A stretch of DNA of 64,000 bases from Paludibacteraceae bacterium (GTDB lineage Bacteria > Bacteroidota > Bacteroidia > Bacteroidales > Paludibacteraceae). The stretch spans positions 19,494-83,493 of the forward strand of contig CAJOEJ010000018.1 in assembly GCA_905233375.1 (NCBI GenBank), read 5' to 3'. The translations under genes were made by a program, and so were the position numbers. Below are positions 26,516-35,039 of the stretch, piece by piece. Positions within the stretch are counted from its first letter, which is position 1. Each line of letters opens with the position of its first letter. The notes below the pieces were generated by a model. That model was not told the origin of the DNA and ran no database searches. It saw nothing but the letters and a program-made list of their open reading frames with translations.

Positions 26516-26543
26516 AAAAACGCCCGAGGGGTTAGCTCGGGCG
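26516..26543 (-). terminator. Terminator after small secreted gene 2
   Basis: Arms CGCCCGAG (26521-26528) and CTCGGGCG (26536-26543), 7-base loop, T run on the minus strand. Confidence 0.85.
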
Positions 26544-26569
26544 AGAAAAAGATAATAGTACTGAGATAT

Positions 26570-26920
26570 TTATTGACATGATGCACTCGCTATACGCAAA
26601 TAATATGTTTTTCCATTTTCAGGGACAGATATTTCATTTGTACAAGCAGATTTGTGTCCTTTAGTAATACTAACAGTCTTCGTTGCTACACATTCGCGCG
26701 TTTGTGCATCATATACACGAACCACCACAGAAATATCCTCGGTCGCTTCTTTTGTTAATGTCACATATGTAGATACATGACCACGTTCAGAAACACGAAT
26801 CGGACTTTCTAATGTTACTACAACATTGTCCTTACTTCCATAAACACGACATGTCGTATCATCAGCAAATAATCCAATACTGAAAACACATGCCATTAAC
26901 ATTATCATCAATTTTTTCAT
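26570..26920 (-). CDS. Small secreted protein, family shared with 5013-5366
   Basis: 116 residues: signal peptide MKKLMIMLMACVFSIGLFA, then about 97 residues starting DDTTCRVYGS and ending IASASCQ. Like its paralog it has a Cys near each end plus internal Cys, and a beta-like middle (HVSTYVTLTKEATEDISVVVRVYDA). Unknown function. It is transcribed from its own promoter with a 270-base leader that contains a large hairpin and the conserved 36-base box, and it has its own terminator. AT-rich relative to neighbours. The elaborate leader suggests tight control. Confidence 0.78.
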   Translation of the reverse strand: MKKLMIMLMACVFSIGLFADDTTCRVYGSKDNVVVTLESPIRVSERGHVSTYVTLTKEATEDISVVVRVYDAQTRECVATKTVSITKGHKSACTNEISVPENGKTYYLRIASASCQ

Positions 26921-26925
26921 GAAAT

Positions 26926-26961
26926 TTGTTGGCGGTTATATCCCATCGCCTCGTCGGTTTT
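26926..26961 (-). promoter_or_regulatory. Conserved 36-base leader box, copy 2
   Basis: 33 of 36 bases identical to 4972-5007, and again exactly 5 bases from the start codon. The three differences are single substitutions; no gaps. Confidence 0.75.
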
Positions 26962-27018
26962 AAATAATTAAACAAGTATATATCTCATAACAAAAAGAAA
27001 TATGAGCGCTTCCTTATC

Positions 27019-27131
27019 CCCATCGAGGCTGTAGGAAATGCCCATTAAGTCGATAAGTCACGCCCATATACACTATGGACGCTTGCTGACTTATTTTTGA
27101 CTTAATTCAAAACTTCCTACATTTCGATGGG
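27019..27131 (-). promoter_or_regulatory. Large imperfect hairpin in the leader of the small secreted gene
   Basis: Nested inverted repeats: CCCATCGA/TCGATGGG (27019-27026, 27124-27131), TGTAGGAA/TTCCTACA (27030-27037, 27114-27121), TTAAGTC/GACTTAA (27045-27051, 27099-27105), TAAGTCA/TGACTTA (27054-27060, 27087-27093) and CGCCCATA/TATGGACG (27061-27068, 27074-27081, one mismatch). Together they form one long stem of about 37 pairs with internal loops. Could be a regulatory RNA element or a MITE-like insertion. Confidence 0.7.
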
Positions 27132-27196
27132 TCAAATAAATCGCAAACGCGAAATTCAATATGTCTTGAAAATGAGACTATTCTCAAATTCGAGTG

Positions 27197-27228
27197 CAAA
27201 GGTACAACATTTTTTTTATATATGCAAA
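27197..27228 (-). promoter_or_regulatory. Promoter of small secreted gene 2
   Basis: Minus strand TTTG (27225-27228), 20 bp spacer, TACCTTTG (27197-27204). Predicted start near 27190. Confidence 0.8.
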
Positions 27229-27390
27229 TAAAAGAGGAGAAATTTGTCAAAAATTATCCATATTATCATTATCATTCGTCCAAAATGTCCCAAAATGATT
27301 CAAAAAAGAGAAAATCACGCGGAGGAGACCTTTGTCAGATGGCCTCCGACCCAACGAACGATGAATGAAACCGGCATCCATGCCGCTGGA

Positions 27391-27440
27391 AAGAGACAAA
27401 AAGAAACAAAAGGAGATAAAAAGAGACAAAAACACACAAA
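27391..27440. repeat. 10 bp degenerate tandem repeat
   Basis: Five consecutive 10-mers: AAGAGACAAA, AAGAAACAAA, AGGAGATAAA, AAGAGACAAA, AACACACAAA. Immediately upstream of the barrel-gene promoter. The rest of 27229-27390 shows no gene. Confidence 0.7.
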
Positions 27441-27462
27441 TTGACAAAAAATAACGTGTGTG

Positions 27463-27494
27463 CTTGCGTATGTCAAAAAAAAGTTGTAACTTTG
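27463..27494 (+). promoter_or_regulatory. Promoter of barrel-adhesin operon
   Basis: CTTG (27463-27466), 20 bp spacer, TAACTTTG (27487-27494). Predicted start near 27501. Confidence 0.75.
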
Positions 27495-27519
27495 CGCCCG
27501 ATTTGGAAATTTAGTACTG

Positions 27520-28443
27520 ATGAGAAAACTTTTTATCTATAAAACACTCCTCTTTATACTGCTGCTTTCTGCGGGTACGGGTGTATCTGCGCGCAACAGG
27601 TGGAGTCTGGATGAGGACAATTATCATTTCGGCTTTGTTACCGTCGGCGCGGGTTATACCTCCCTCAGTTACAAATCGGGCGATATCTCCGCCCAGGGCG
27701 GTGTAGGCTATCTTGCCGGGTTCGGTTACGAGTTCCGCCGCCATAACGCGTGGGTGAGTGCCGCTCTGCAATTCCAGCGTCTGGGTTCGGAGTTGAATAT
27801 CAACGACTATATGTATATACCTCCCGTCGGAGGTCTGGATGATATGGGACGCGTGGTGAAGGAGTACCGCTATACCATTCACCAGCACGACCAGCAGAAC
27901 TGGATGACGCTGGACATCCCGGTGGTGGCAGGTTATTACAACAACGGTTTCTATATCGGCGCCGGTTTCAAAGTGGCTCTTCCGGTCTATACCGCCGGCA
28001 AGGTGACCGGCAGTTATGATATCGATGCCGTCTATGACCGCTACGTAGGTATCGCAAGCGATATCCATTACTACAAGACCTATCCGTACGAAGGCTCCAT
28101 GTCCCGTTATCCGCTCCGTCCGATGGTTTCGGTCGTCGGAGAGGTGGGTTTTGACTTCCTTTCTCTGATGAGCTCCAACGACCTGATATGCCACGTGCTG
28201 AAATTAGGTGTCTATTTCGAATACGGTCTGAACACCGTCAAGACAAGCCCTATTTCGGAGGAGGTGACGATTAATCCCCAGAATATAACCGACGCCACCA
28301 TCAACCCGTATTATGCGACGGAGAAAGGTGCACTGAGTCACACCGTTCCGTATCTGGTGGGTGCCAAATTAACGTATATGATCGGCGGAAGTCGCAGCGC
28401 GACAGCTACCTGGCACAAGGGATGCCAGTGCTACGGGTATTGA
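27520..28443 (+). CDS. Outer-membrane beta-barrel protein
   Basis: 307 residues, signal peptide about residues 1-24 (LLFILLLSAGTGVSA). The mature part alternates in the pattern of transmembrane beta strands (HFGFVTVGAGYTSLSY, GVGYLAGFGYEFRRHNAWVSAALQF, MTLDIPVVAGYYNNGFYIGAGFKVALPV) and includes near-terminal YLVGAKLTYMIG. Not a PorP/SprF by N-terminal motif. It sits 37 bases before a giant T9SS adhesin and probably shares its transcript. By analogy with SprF-SprB it may help export or anchor the adhesin; that is inference. Confidence 0.8.
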   Translation: MRKLFIYKTLLFILLLSAGTGVSARNRWSLDEDNYHFGFVTVGAGYTSLSYKSGDISAQGGVGYLAGFGYEFRRHNAWVSAALQFQRLGSELNINDYMYIPPVGGLDDMGRVVKEYRYTIHQHDQQNWMTLDIPVVAGYYNNGFYIGAGFKVALPVYTAGKVTGSYDIDAVYDRYVGIASDIHYYKTYPYEGSMSRYPLRPMVSVVGEVGFDFLSLMSSNDLICHVLKLGVYFEYGLNTVKTSPISEEVTINPQNITDATINPYYATEKGALSHTVPYLVGAKLTYMIGGSRSATATWHKGCQCYGY

Positions 28444-28480
28444 TAGTTTAAAGTGGAAAGTTGAAAGAAATAGAAAGTTA
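28443..28480 (+). repeat. AGTTGAA-word repeat before adhesin gene
   Basis: Words AGTTTAA, AGTGGAA, AGTTGAA, AGAAATA, GAAAGTTA run up to the start codon. Confidence 0.5.
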
Positions 28481-31400
28481 ATGAAAAGGAACCAACATAG
28501 TTTATGGTTTGCGGCAGTACTCCTGCTGCTCTGTTTATGCTCCGTGACGGCATTTGCGGCGAACTATACGATCAACATGCCTCCGGAGAATGTGTCTATC
28601 TGCAAGAAAGACCTGCCTTATTCATGGATGGGTACCAACCGCACGAAAGCCGGTACGTACACCGAGAAGATCACCAGCCCCGACCAGCGCGAAGACGTGA
28701 CCACCAAAGTGGACACCGTCCGTGTCTATACGCTCAAGCTGACCACGTACGACTATTTCATTGATGAGAAGAATTTCGAGCTCTGCAACCAGTGCTCGTT
28801 CACGTATAACGGCAAGACGTACCGGTTCGACAAGCCGGGTGTCTATAATGACACGATCAAGCGCAGCGACCCGTGCCCCACCATCGTACGTATCAACGTC
28901 CGCAAACAGACAGAATGGCATTTCTACGACACCGTACACTGGTGTGCCGGAGCGACCTACGAATGGTACGGGCAGCATCTGACCGAATACGGGGACTATA
29001 TTGCCGAAGACGCGGATTCACTCCGTCATCTGCATCTGATCGTGCACAATACGGTGGAGCGTTTTGATACCGCCACCATCTGCAACGGAGAAGAGTACTG
29101 GTGGATGAACAACAAATACGACAAAGCCGGTGACTACTCCAACCGCAAACTCAAAACCAAATACGGCTGTGACAGTATATGCAACCTGCATTTGATCGTA
29201 CTGCCATTGCCTACACCGGTTCATTTTTACGATTCTGTCTGTCAGGGTTCGTACATCGAGCGGACCAGCCTTATTGACGGACACACCATCAAGATAGACA
29301 AGGACACCGTTTATAATGATACTGTCAAGGCTGCCAACATGTGCGACAGTATCATTTCCTGGCATTTCTATTTCAAACCGGGCTTTTTCCACGAGGACAT
29401 CATCCAGCACTTTGAGGGGGATACGGTCACTTGGCACGACAGGACCTTCGTCAATGATACCATTTGTCAGGATTCGGCGCTAAACCGTTTCGGTTGCGAC
29501 TCCATATGGCAACTGCGGTTGATCACCAAATACGAGCTCTACCGCCAGGTCAGCCGTTGCGAAGGCGATACCGCCATGCACGGCAAGACGGTGATCAGCA
29601 CGAACAGCGTTTTCATCGACACGCTGATGAGCACGAAAGGCGCGGATTCGATCATCCATACTTCGTATAACTTCATCCGGCCGTTCTACAGCAAGGAATC
29701 CATCACTATCTGCGAGAACCAGATCGTGGAATGGGTCGGTCACTTCGCCGACCATAACAATCCGTACCTGATAGACCCGGAAACGAACGACTCCACGCCG
29801 GTCTATATGCAGTTGGAAGTTACGGCGGACAATTCGCCCAGATCGTTCTTTGACACGTATCACCTCGCTAACGGTTGCGACAGTACCTATGAGATCATTG
29901 TCACGGCGCAGAAAGCATACCTCAAAGATACGCTCGTCATCTGGTGTAACGATTCGCTGGACAAGTACGGACCGTTCGAATGGGTCGATAAATACGGCAA
30001 CACCCAGTACTGGTCCCAGCACAACACGGATACGGTGATCATCACCTCTCTGGGCGGTACACAGCCGGATATTTTGCACTATACGACAGGCGGTGAAGGC
30101 TGGACTCCTATCTCGGGCGGTTGTGACAGTCTGGAACGAATGCGCCTGATCGTCACCGACCGCTGTCCACAACCGGATACGGTCTGGCTATGTCCGGGAG
30201 GCTCCGTAACAGTAGACGGATTCACCTATACCGAACCGGGCAGATATGCCAACTGGATGCCGTCTGAAGGGTCCGACGTACGGGACAGTTTGCACACGTT
30301 CGATATCCTTCGGGCAGAGTCCAAAGAAGTGGATGTTTACAAAGTAGTCCTCCAATCCGAATTGCCGTACGTATGGTACGGACGGTTGTTGTACACCACA
30401 GGAGTCTATGATGAAACGGACCAGACGGTTCATCATTGCGACAGTGTGGTACACCTGCATTTGACCGTTGCTCCGACAAAATATGCAGATGGCGGAATTT
30501 TCAATTTCTGTATCGGAAAGGATCAGGAAATAATCCTGCCACACTCCGGTCATGTTGTCACACCCCAAAGCAATACGGAGAATTATCTGGATACCGTTGA
30601 ATACCAGTTCACCTTTGTGGATGCCGAAGGGCATACACAGTCTGTCTTGGCGGACTCGGTTATTACGTATCATTTGGTGGGACACGAATCGCATTTCTAC
30701 AACGAGGAAGATGTCATCAAGAACGGAGACACGTACGTATGGCACGATAATGGAAATCCGCGTATCATCACCGAACCGGGTGTCTATTTTGACAGCTGTA
30801 CGACAGTATGGGGCTGCGACTCCGTTTACCGATTATACCTCAAGCAGGTCAACAGCTGGTACCACAAGGATACCGCCTATGTCTGCCAGAATGAACTGCC
30901 GCACAAATGGCACGGGAGAGATTTATACAAGGACAGTACCTATTTTGACAGCCTGCCTACTCATTTCGGCATGGACTCGGTATATGAGCACCGGCTGATC
31001 GTTTACAGGTCGTACCTGCTGGATACGTTTGTCAACATATGTCATGAGACCTATTATAATTATAAGGGCAAGACCATTCCTATCGCAGAAGGAGTCAGTT
31101 CGTATATCTTCGACGATACTCTCAAAACCCAAATTACGGGTTGCGACTCCATTTACCGGTTCCATCTCTACCGCACCCCGAAAACGATCGTCAATGAAGG
31201 TGTCCACCATACCGTTGAAGGAACCCCGTTCACATGGGAACCTATAGCGGGTCACCCGGTCACTTGCATCCAACAGGGTTCGTATTACGACACCATCCGC
31301 GCTGCCCTGACCGGTTGTGACAGTATCATCTATACCTTCGAACTGCGCTATGACCGTCCGTTCTTTGACCTGACCCAGGCGGATATATGCCAGACAGACG

Positions 31401-34400
31401 GCTATTACGAATGGCGCGGAAGACGGTTCTATAATGATACGGTGGTAGCAGATACGTTCCCCACGAAGTATCTGAAACTGGACTCCATCTACCAGTTGGA
31501 GCTGACCGTCCATCCCGCATATTTCATCACGGAGACCCAGTATATCTGTCCGGGCGAAGGGGTCAACTTCGGCAACAGGTATATCACCGAACCGGGTATC
31601 TATTTCGACACGGCTCACACCGCCGGCAAAGGGTGCGACAGTATCCACCAATTGATCCTCAATGCGGCGCCGCATTACTTCTTCCCCGAGACCATGACCT
31701 ATGTCTATGACTCCGAGTTACCGCTTCTGTGGCATGGTAAATCGCTGCCCGGCGAAGGTATATTCTACGACTCGCTCACCACGACCGTAGGACAGCCCTG
31801 CGACAGTATTTACCAGGTTCAGGTGATCAAGAAACAATCCTACGAGTTCACCAAAGACACCTCTATCTGCGACGGCGAATACTATGATTTCTTTGGCACC
31901 AAATACTACGAAAGCGGAACGTACAAGCAGTACTACCAGACCATCCACAACGTGGACTCCGTCTATATCCTCAACCTGACGGTTAATCCGGTCAGCTTCA
32001 CGCGTCTGTCCGCCGATATATGTATAGGTCAGGGCTATCCGTTCCTGGACACCATTCTGAGAGAACCGACCGTTTATCGCGATACGCTTATCAACCCCAA
32101 CACGCTCTGCGACAGTATCTTCGAAGTGGTCATCAACCAGTTCGACCAATCCGAAACGGTAGTGAACCATATCTTGTGCGAAGGAGGTGTTACGCAAATC
32201 GGAAGCACGAATGTAAGCAGCGGAGGAGTTTATTATGAGACCCTCTCCGCCACCATCAGCGGATGTGACAGCGTGGTGAAACATATCGTGACGGTAGGCA
32301 AACCCTATTACAGCGAAGAAACACATGTGATTCGCAAAGGGGACTCGTTCACGTGGCATCATTGCGGCACACCGGTAACAGTCACCGCGGAAGGTGAGTA
32401 CTGGGACAGTTGTTATACTACCTTGGGTTGCGACAGTGTGATGAAGCTGACGATAGCGTTCGTGAAAGACATCGTCTTCCCGACCCGCTATGACACCGTC
32501 TGTTATGCCGACCTGCCATACCTGTGGGACACCTATCCGGTCTCGAAAGCCATCACGGACGAGGGATTCCATTACGACACCTGCCGGGGCAACGGCGCGG
32601 ACACCATCCGTTCGCTGCACCTGACCATCATTCCTACAGCGCGCAGTTCCAGGAACCTCGAGTTCTGTTACGGATCCGCCTATCGTATCAATGGTATTCT
32701 TTATACCGAAGATGCCGTAGTGACCGATACCGTACCGGGTCGGCACGGTTGCGACTCCATCGTGACGTACCGTCTCAAGTTCTATCCGAAATACGAAGAG
32801 ACCCGAACAGTCAAACTCACATCGGCGCAACCCTACTATGAGGTGAAAGGTGCGCTGAACGTGGTCGGCGGAGATACGATCATCAATACCACCGGTATCT
32901 ATTATTTCCGCTATGCCTCCGTCAACGGTTGCGACTCGCTCGTCACCCTTATCGTGGATGCGTGCAAAGGTACCAAACTGAATGTGATCCCCTATAACAT
33001 GTGTCAGGGCGACGCCATCACGATTAACGGCAAACGCATCACGCAGTCCGGTTCGTACGATTTCTGGTTCAGCGCCAATGACGGGTGCGACTCCATCGTG
33101 CGCTATGTTGTCAAAGTGAATCCGTCTCACGAGTACGTGGAAACCGCATCGATATGCAAGAACAGTGCGTTCCGGTGGAACGGTCACCATAATGACACGG
33201 TTTATACCCGTCAGGGTATTTACTTCGACTCGCTCAAGACGGACTTGGGATGCGACAGTGTCTATATCCTCAAGTTGACGTACAAGCGAACCGACCTGCT
33301 GGACACCATTGTCTCCTGGTGTGCAGACAGCCTGCCCTATTCATACAAAGGGAAACAGTACTACGAAGACCATGTCTTCTATGACACGCTGTCCAATAAT
33401 ATCGAGGGTTGCGACAGTGTGCTCAGATGGAACTTCAAAGTGAATTACCACTGTTCGGCGTACGACCAGTACTATCGCTGCGTGGGTCAGAGCAAGATCA
33501 TTGACGGCATTGTGATAGACCACGAGGGCACGTACTCCCACCATCACCTGACGGCGGATGGTCAAGACTCGCTATACCGCTTCACCGTACATGACGTAAA
33601 GCCTTTCAGGGACACTATCCGGCTCTCCGGATGTGACTCCGTCGGATACCGCGGTAAGATGTACTATGCACGCGGACCCGGACGGGAGAACTTCGGCGTG
33701 GATCTGACGTATCCTTTGGTCGGCGAAGACGGATGCGACAGTCTGATCCACCTGGACCTCACCATCAACCTGTCCTCTCCGACGCACGTGTACAGCCAGA
33801 CGATCGCCGATTTTGACTCTGTTCGCTTCGGACCGTATTACTATAATACGTCCGGTGCTCACAGCATTACCTATACCAACATAAACAACTGTGACAGCGT
33901 TGAGGTGCTCCAATTGACCGTACTGGAAACTGAGTACAAAGATATCGTACATTACCAGTTGTGCGCAGGTGATCCGCGAGGCATAGAGGTATTCGGCAAA
34001 CGCTATACGGCGGATCAGGAATACACGTATATTGTGGATACGACCTGGATAGCCGGCAGACCCATCATCCGTACAGCCGATATCACGGTGCGCAATCCGT
34101 TTATCATCACGCGCTTCGATGCGCAGCCGAACCAGCTCATCTGTTCCGACTTCGAAACGATGTTCAATGTGCAGTTCTCGGCGGCCGACCCGCTGAACCT
34201 GCCCGATTACTATGCAGTCGATTTCCTCGTAGGCGATTTCGAAGCGCACCCGATGCATCAGGAATATCCTGTAAACGGAAAGACGACGCTTGATATCTCC
34301 ATGAACGGACAAGGCAAGTATATCATTCCGGGTAACTACCGCTATCGTCTCAAGTTCTGGTCTGCCGCCTGTGAGTTCAATGACACCACCTTCGAAGGTT

Positions 34401-34933
34401 CCATCCTCGTTCGCTATCCGGCAGATGTCATGGAGTCCGCCTGGGATGATGCCGTCATGCTGGTGAACGAACAATACAACGGAGGAGGCTGGGTGTTCGT
34501 AGCGCCCTACAGATGGCAGGTATTCTCCGCCCAGGGCGTGGACAAGACCGCCCTGGTAGCCGGTGACGTCACGCAACCCTATCTCTACTCTTCCGCGCTG
34601 GAAGAAGGAGACCGTATCATCGCTACGTTGATGCGGGAAGGATACGACGAACCTGTTCCGTCCTGCGAGTATATCTTCACACCGAGCCTCTCGCTCTTGC
34701 CGAACGCGATATTGGTGTACCCGACCGCCGTACAAGCCAAAATGCCTGTCACCGTTTCCTCCAGCCATGCAGGAACGTTCCGGCTGATGGATTATACCGG
34801 TCGCACCTATACGACAGGAACATTCGACGAAGGAGAGACGCAGATCACCATGCCGGGAGTGGAAGGATGCTACATTATGGTACTCAAAGACGAGCAAGGC
34901 AATAAGAAAACACAAAAACTCATTGTCTATTAA
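28481..34933 (+). CDS. Giant repeat surface protein with T9SS sorting domain
   Basis: 2150 residues. Signal peptide (LWFAAVLLLLCLCSVTAFA), then about 28 units of roughly 65 residues, each ending in a [GN]-C-D-S-[IV]-x6-8 beta strand (for example YGCDSICNLHLIV, WGCDSVYRLYLK, HGCDSIVTYRLKF) and starting with C-x-G-x(5)-W-x-G-x(4)-GxYxD. Units differ widely, so the array is old. The last 80 residues (LLPNAILVYPTAVQAKMPVTV ... YIMVLKDEQGNKKTQKLIVY, split here) are a type A T9SS C-terminal sorting domain, so it is exported to the cell surface. Likely adhesin or gliding-type filament; ligand unknown. Cys pairs may crosslink units. Confidence 0.88.
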   Translation: MKRNQHSLWFAAVLLLLCLCSVTAFAANYTINMPPENVSICKKDLPYSWMGTNRTKAGTYTEKITSPDQREDVTTKVDTVRVYTLKLTTYDYFIDEKNFELCNQCSFTYNGKTYRFDKPGVYNDTIKRSDPCPTIVRINVRKQTEWHFYDTVHWCAGATYEWYGQHLTEYGDYIAEDADSLRHLHLIVHNTVERFDTATICNGEEYWWMNNKYDKAGDYSNRKLKTKYGCDSICNLHLIVLPLPTPVHFYDSVCQGSYIERTSLIDGHTIKIDKDTVYNDTVKAANMCDSIISWHFYFKPGFFHEDIIQHFEGDTVTWHDRTFVNDTICQDSALNRFGCDSIWQLRLITKYELYRQVSRCEGDTAMHGKTVISTNSVFIDTLMSTKGADSIIHTSYNFIRPFYSKESITICENQIVEWVGHFADHNNPYLIDPETNDSTPVYMQLEVTADNSPRSFFDTYHLANGCDSTYEIIVTAQKAYLKDTLVIWCNDSLDKYGPFEWVDKYGNTQYWSQHNTDTVIITSLGGTQPDILHYTTGGEGWTPISGGCDSLERMRLIVTDRCPQPDTVWLCPGGSVTVDGFTYTEPGRYANWMPSEGSDVRDSLHTFDILRAESKEVDVYKVVLQSELPYVWYGRLLYTTGVYDETDQTVHHCDSVVHLHLTVAPTKYADGGIFNFCIGKDQEIILPHSGHVVTPQSNTENYLDTVEYQFTFVDAEGHTQSVLADSVITYHLVGHESHFYNEEDVIKNGDTYVWHDNGNPRIITEPGVYFDSCTTVWGCDSVYRLYLKQVNSWYHKDTAYVCQNELPHKWHGRDLYKDSTYFDSLPTHFGMDSVYEHRLIVYRSYLLDTFVNICHETYYNYKGKTIPIAEGVSSYIFDDTLKTQITGCDSIYRFHLYRTPKTIVNEGVHHTVEGTPFTWEPIAGHPVTCIQQGSYYDTIRAALTGCDSIIYTFELRYDRPFFDLTQADICQTDGYYEWRGRRFYNDTVVADTFPTKYLKLDSIYQLELTVHPAYFITETQYICPGEGVNFGNRYITEPGIYFDTAHTAGKGCDSIHQLILNAAPHYFFPETMTYVYDSELPLLWHGKSLPGEGIFYDSLTTTVGQPCDSIYQVQVIKKQSYEFTKDTSICDGEYYDFFGTKYYESGTYKQYYQTIHNVDSVYILNLTVNPVSFTRLSADICIGQGYPFLDTILREPTVYRDTLINPNTLCDSIFEVVINQFDQSETVVNHILCEGGVTQIGSTNVSSGGVYYETLSATISGCDSVVKHIVTVGKPYYSEETHVIRKGDSFTWHHCGTPVTVTAEGEYWDSCYTTLGCDSVMKLTIAFVKDIVFPTRYDTVCYADLPYLWDTYPVSKAITDEGFHYDTCRGNGADTIRSLHLTIIPTARSSRNLEFCYGSAYRINGILYTEDAVVTDTVPGRHGCDSIVTYRLKFYPKYEETRTVKLTSAQPYYEVKGALNVVGGDTIINTTGIYYFRYASVNGCDSLVTLIVDACKGTKLNVIPYNMCQGDAITINGKRITQSGSYDFWFSANDGCDSIVRYVVKVNPSHEYVETASICKNSAFRWNGHHNDTVYTRQGIYFDSLKTDLGCDSVYILKLTYKRTDLLDTIVSWCADSLPYSYKGKQYYEDHVFYDTLSNNIEGCDSVLRWNFKVNYHCSAYDQYYRCVGQSKIIDGIVIDHEGTYSHHHLTADGQDSLYRFTVHDVKPFRDTIRLSGCDSVGYRGKMYYARGPGRENFGVDLTYPLVGEDGCDSLIHLDLTINLSSPTHVYSQTIADFDSVRFGPYYYNTSGAHSITYTNINNCDSVEVLQLTVLETEYKDIVHYQLCAGDPRGIEVFGKRYTADQEYTYIVDTTWIAGRPIIRTADITVRNPFIITRFDAQPNQLICSDFETMFNVQFSAADPLNLPDYYAVDFLVGDFEAHPMHQEYPVNGKTTLDISMNGQGKYIIPGNYRYRLKFWSAACEFNDTTFEGSILVRYPADVMESAWDDAVMLVNEQYNGGGWVFVAPYRWQVFSAQGVDKTALVAGDVTQPYLYSSALEEGDRIIATLMREGYDEPVPSCEYIFTPSLSLLPNAILVYPTAVQAKMPVTVSSSHAGTFRLMDYTGRTYTTGTFDEGETQITMPGVEGCYIMVLKDEQGNKKTQKLIVY

Positions 34934-34970
34934 TACTCCGTCCCTCTATTTCGGGTAAATTTTTAAAAAA

Positions 34971-35003
34971 GTGTCATACACTCTTGTGTATGTCATTTTT
35001 TTT
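34971..35003 (+). terminator. Terminator of adhesin gene fused to ddl promoter
   Basis: CATACAC-tctt-GTGTATG followed by TCA and nine T. The hairpin overlaps the -33 box and the T run is the promoter spacer. An operator role is an alternative. Confidence 0.65.
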
Positions 35004-35014
35004 TAGTACCTTTG
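34983..35014 (+). promoter_or_regulatory. Promoter of ddl
   Basis: CTTG (34983-34986), 20 bp spacer, TACCTTTG (35007-35014). Confidence 0.8.
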
Positions 35015-35039
35015 CAGCGTTTTTTATAGTAGGGATAAA

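Noticed and set aside
33572..34915. A 447-codon open frame antisense to the adhesin gene, and similar long antisense frames at 31718-33190 and 3338-4537
   Set aside because: No promoter, no family motif, and the sense strand has a full-length gene with clear domains; these are side effects of codon use.
28481..34933. Assembly collapse of the adhesin repeats
   Set aside because: Units are highly divergent at DNA level and the frame is intact from signal peptide to sorting domain.
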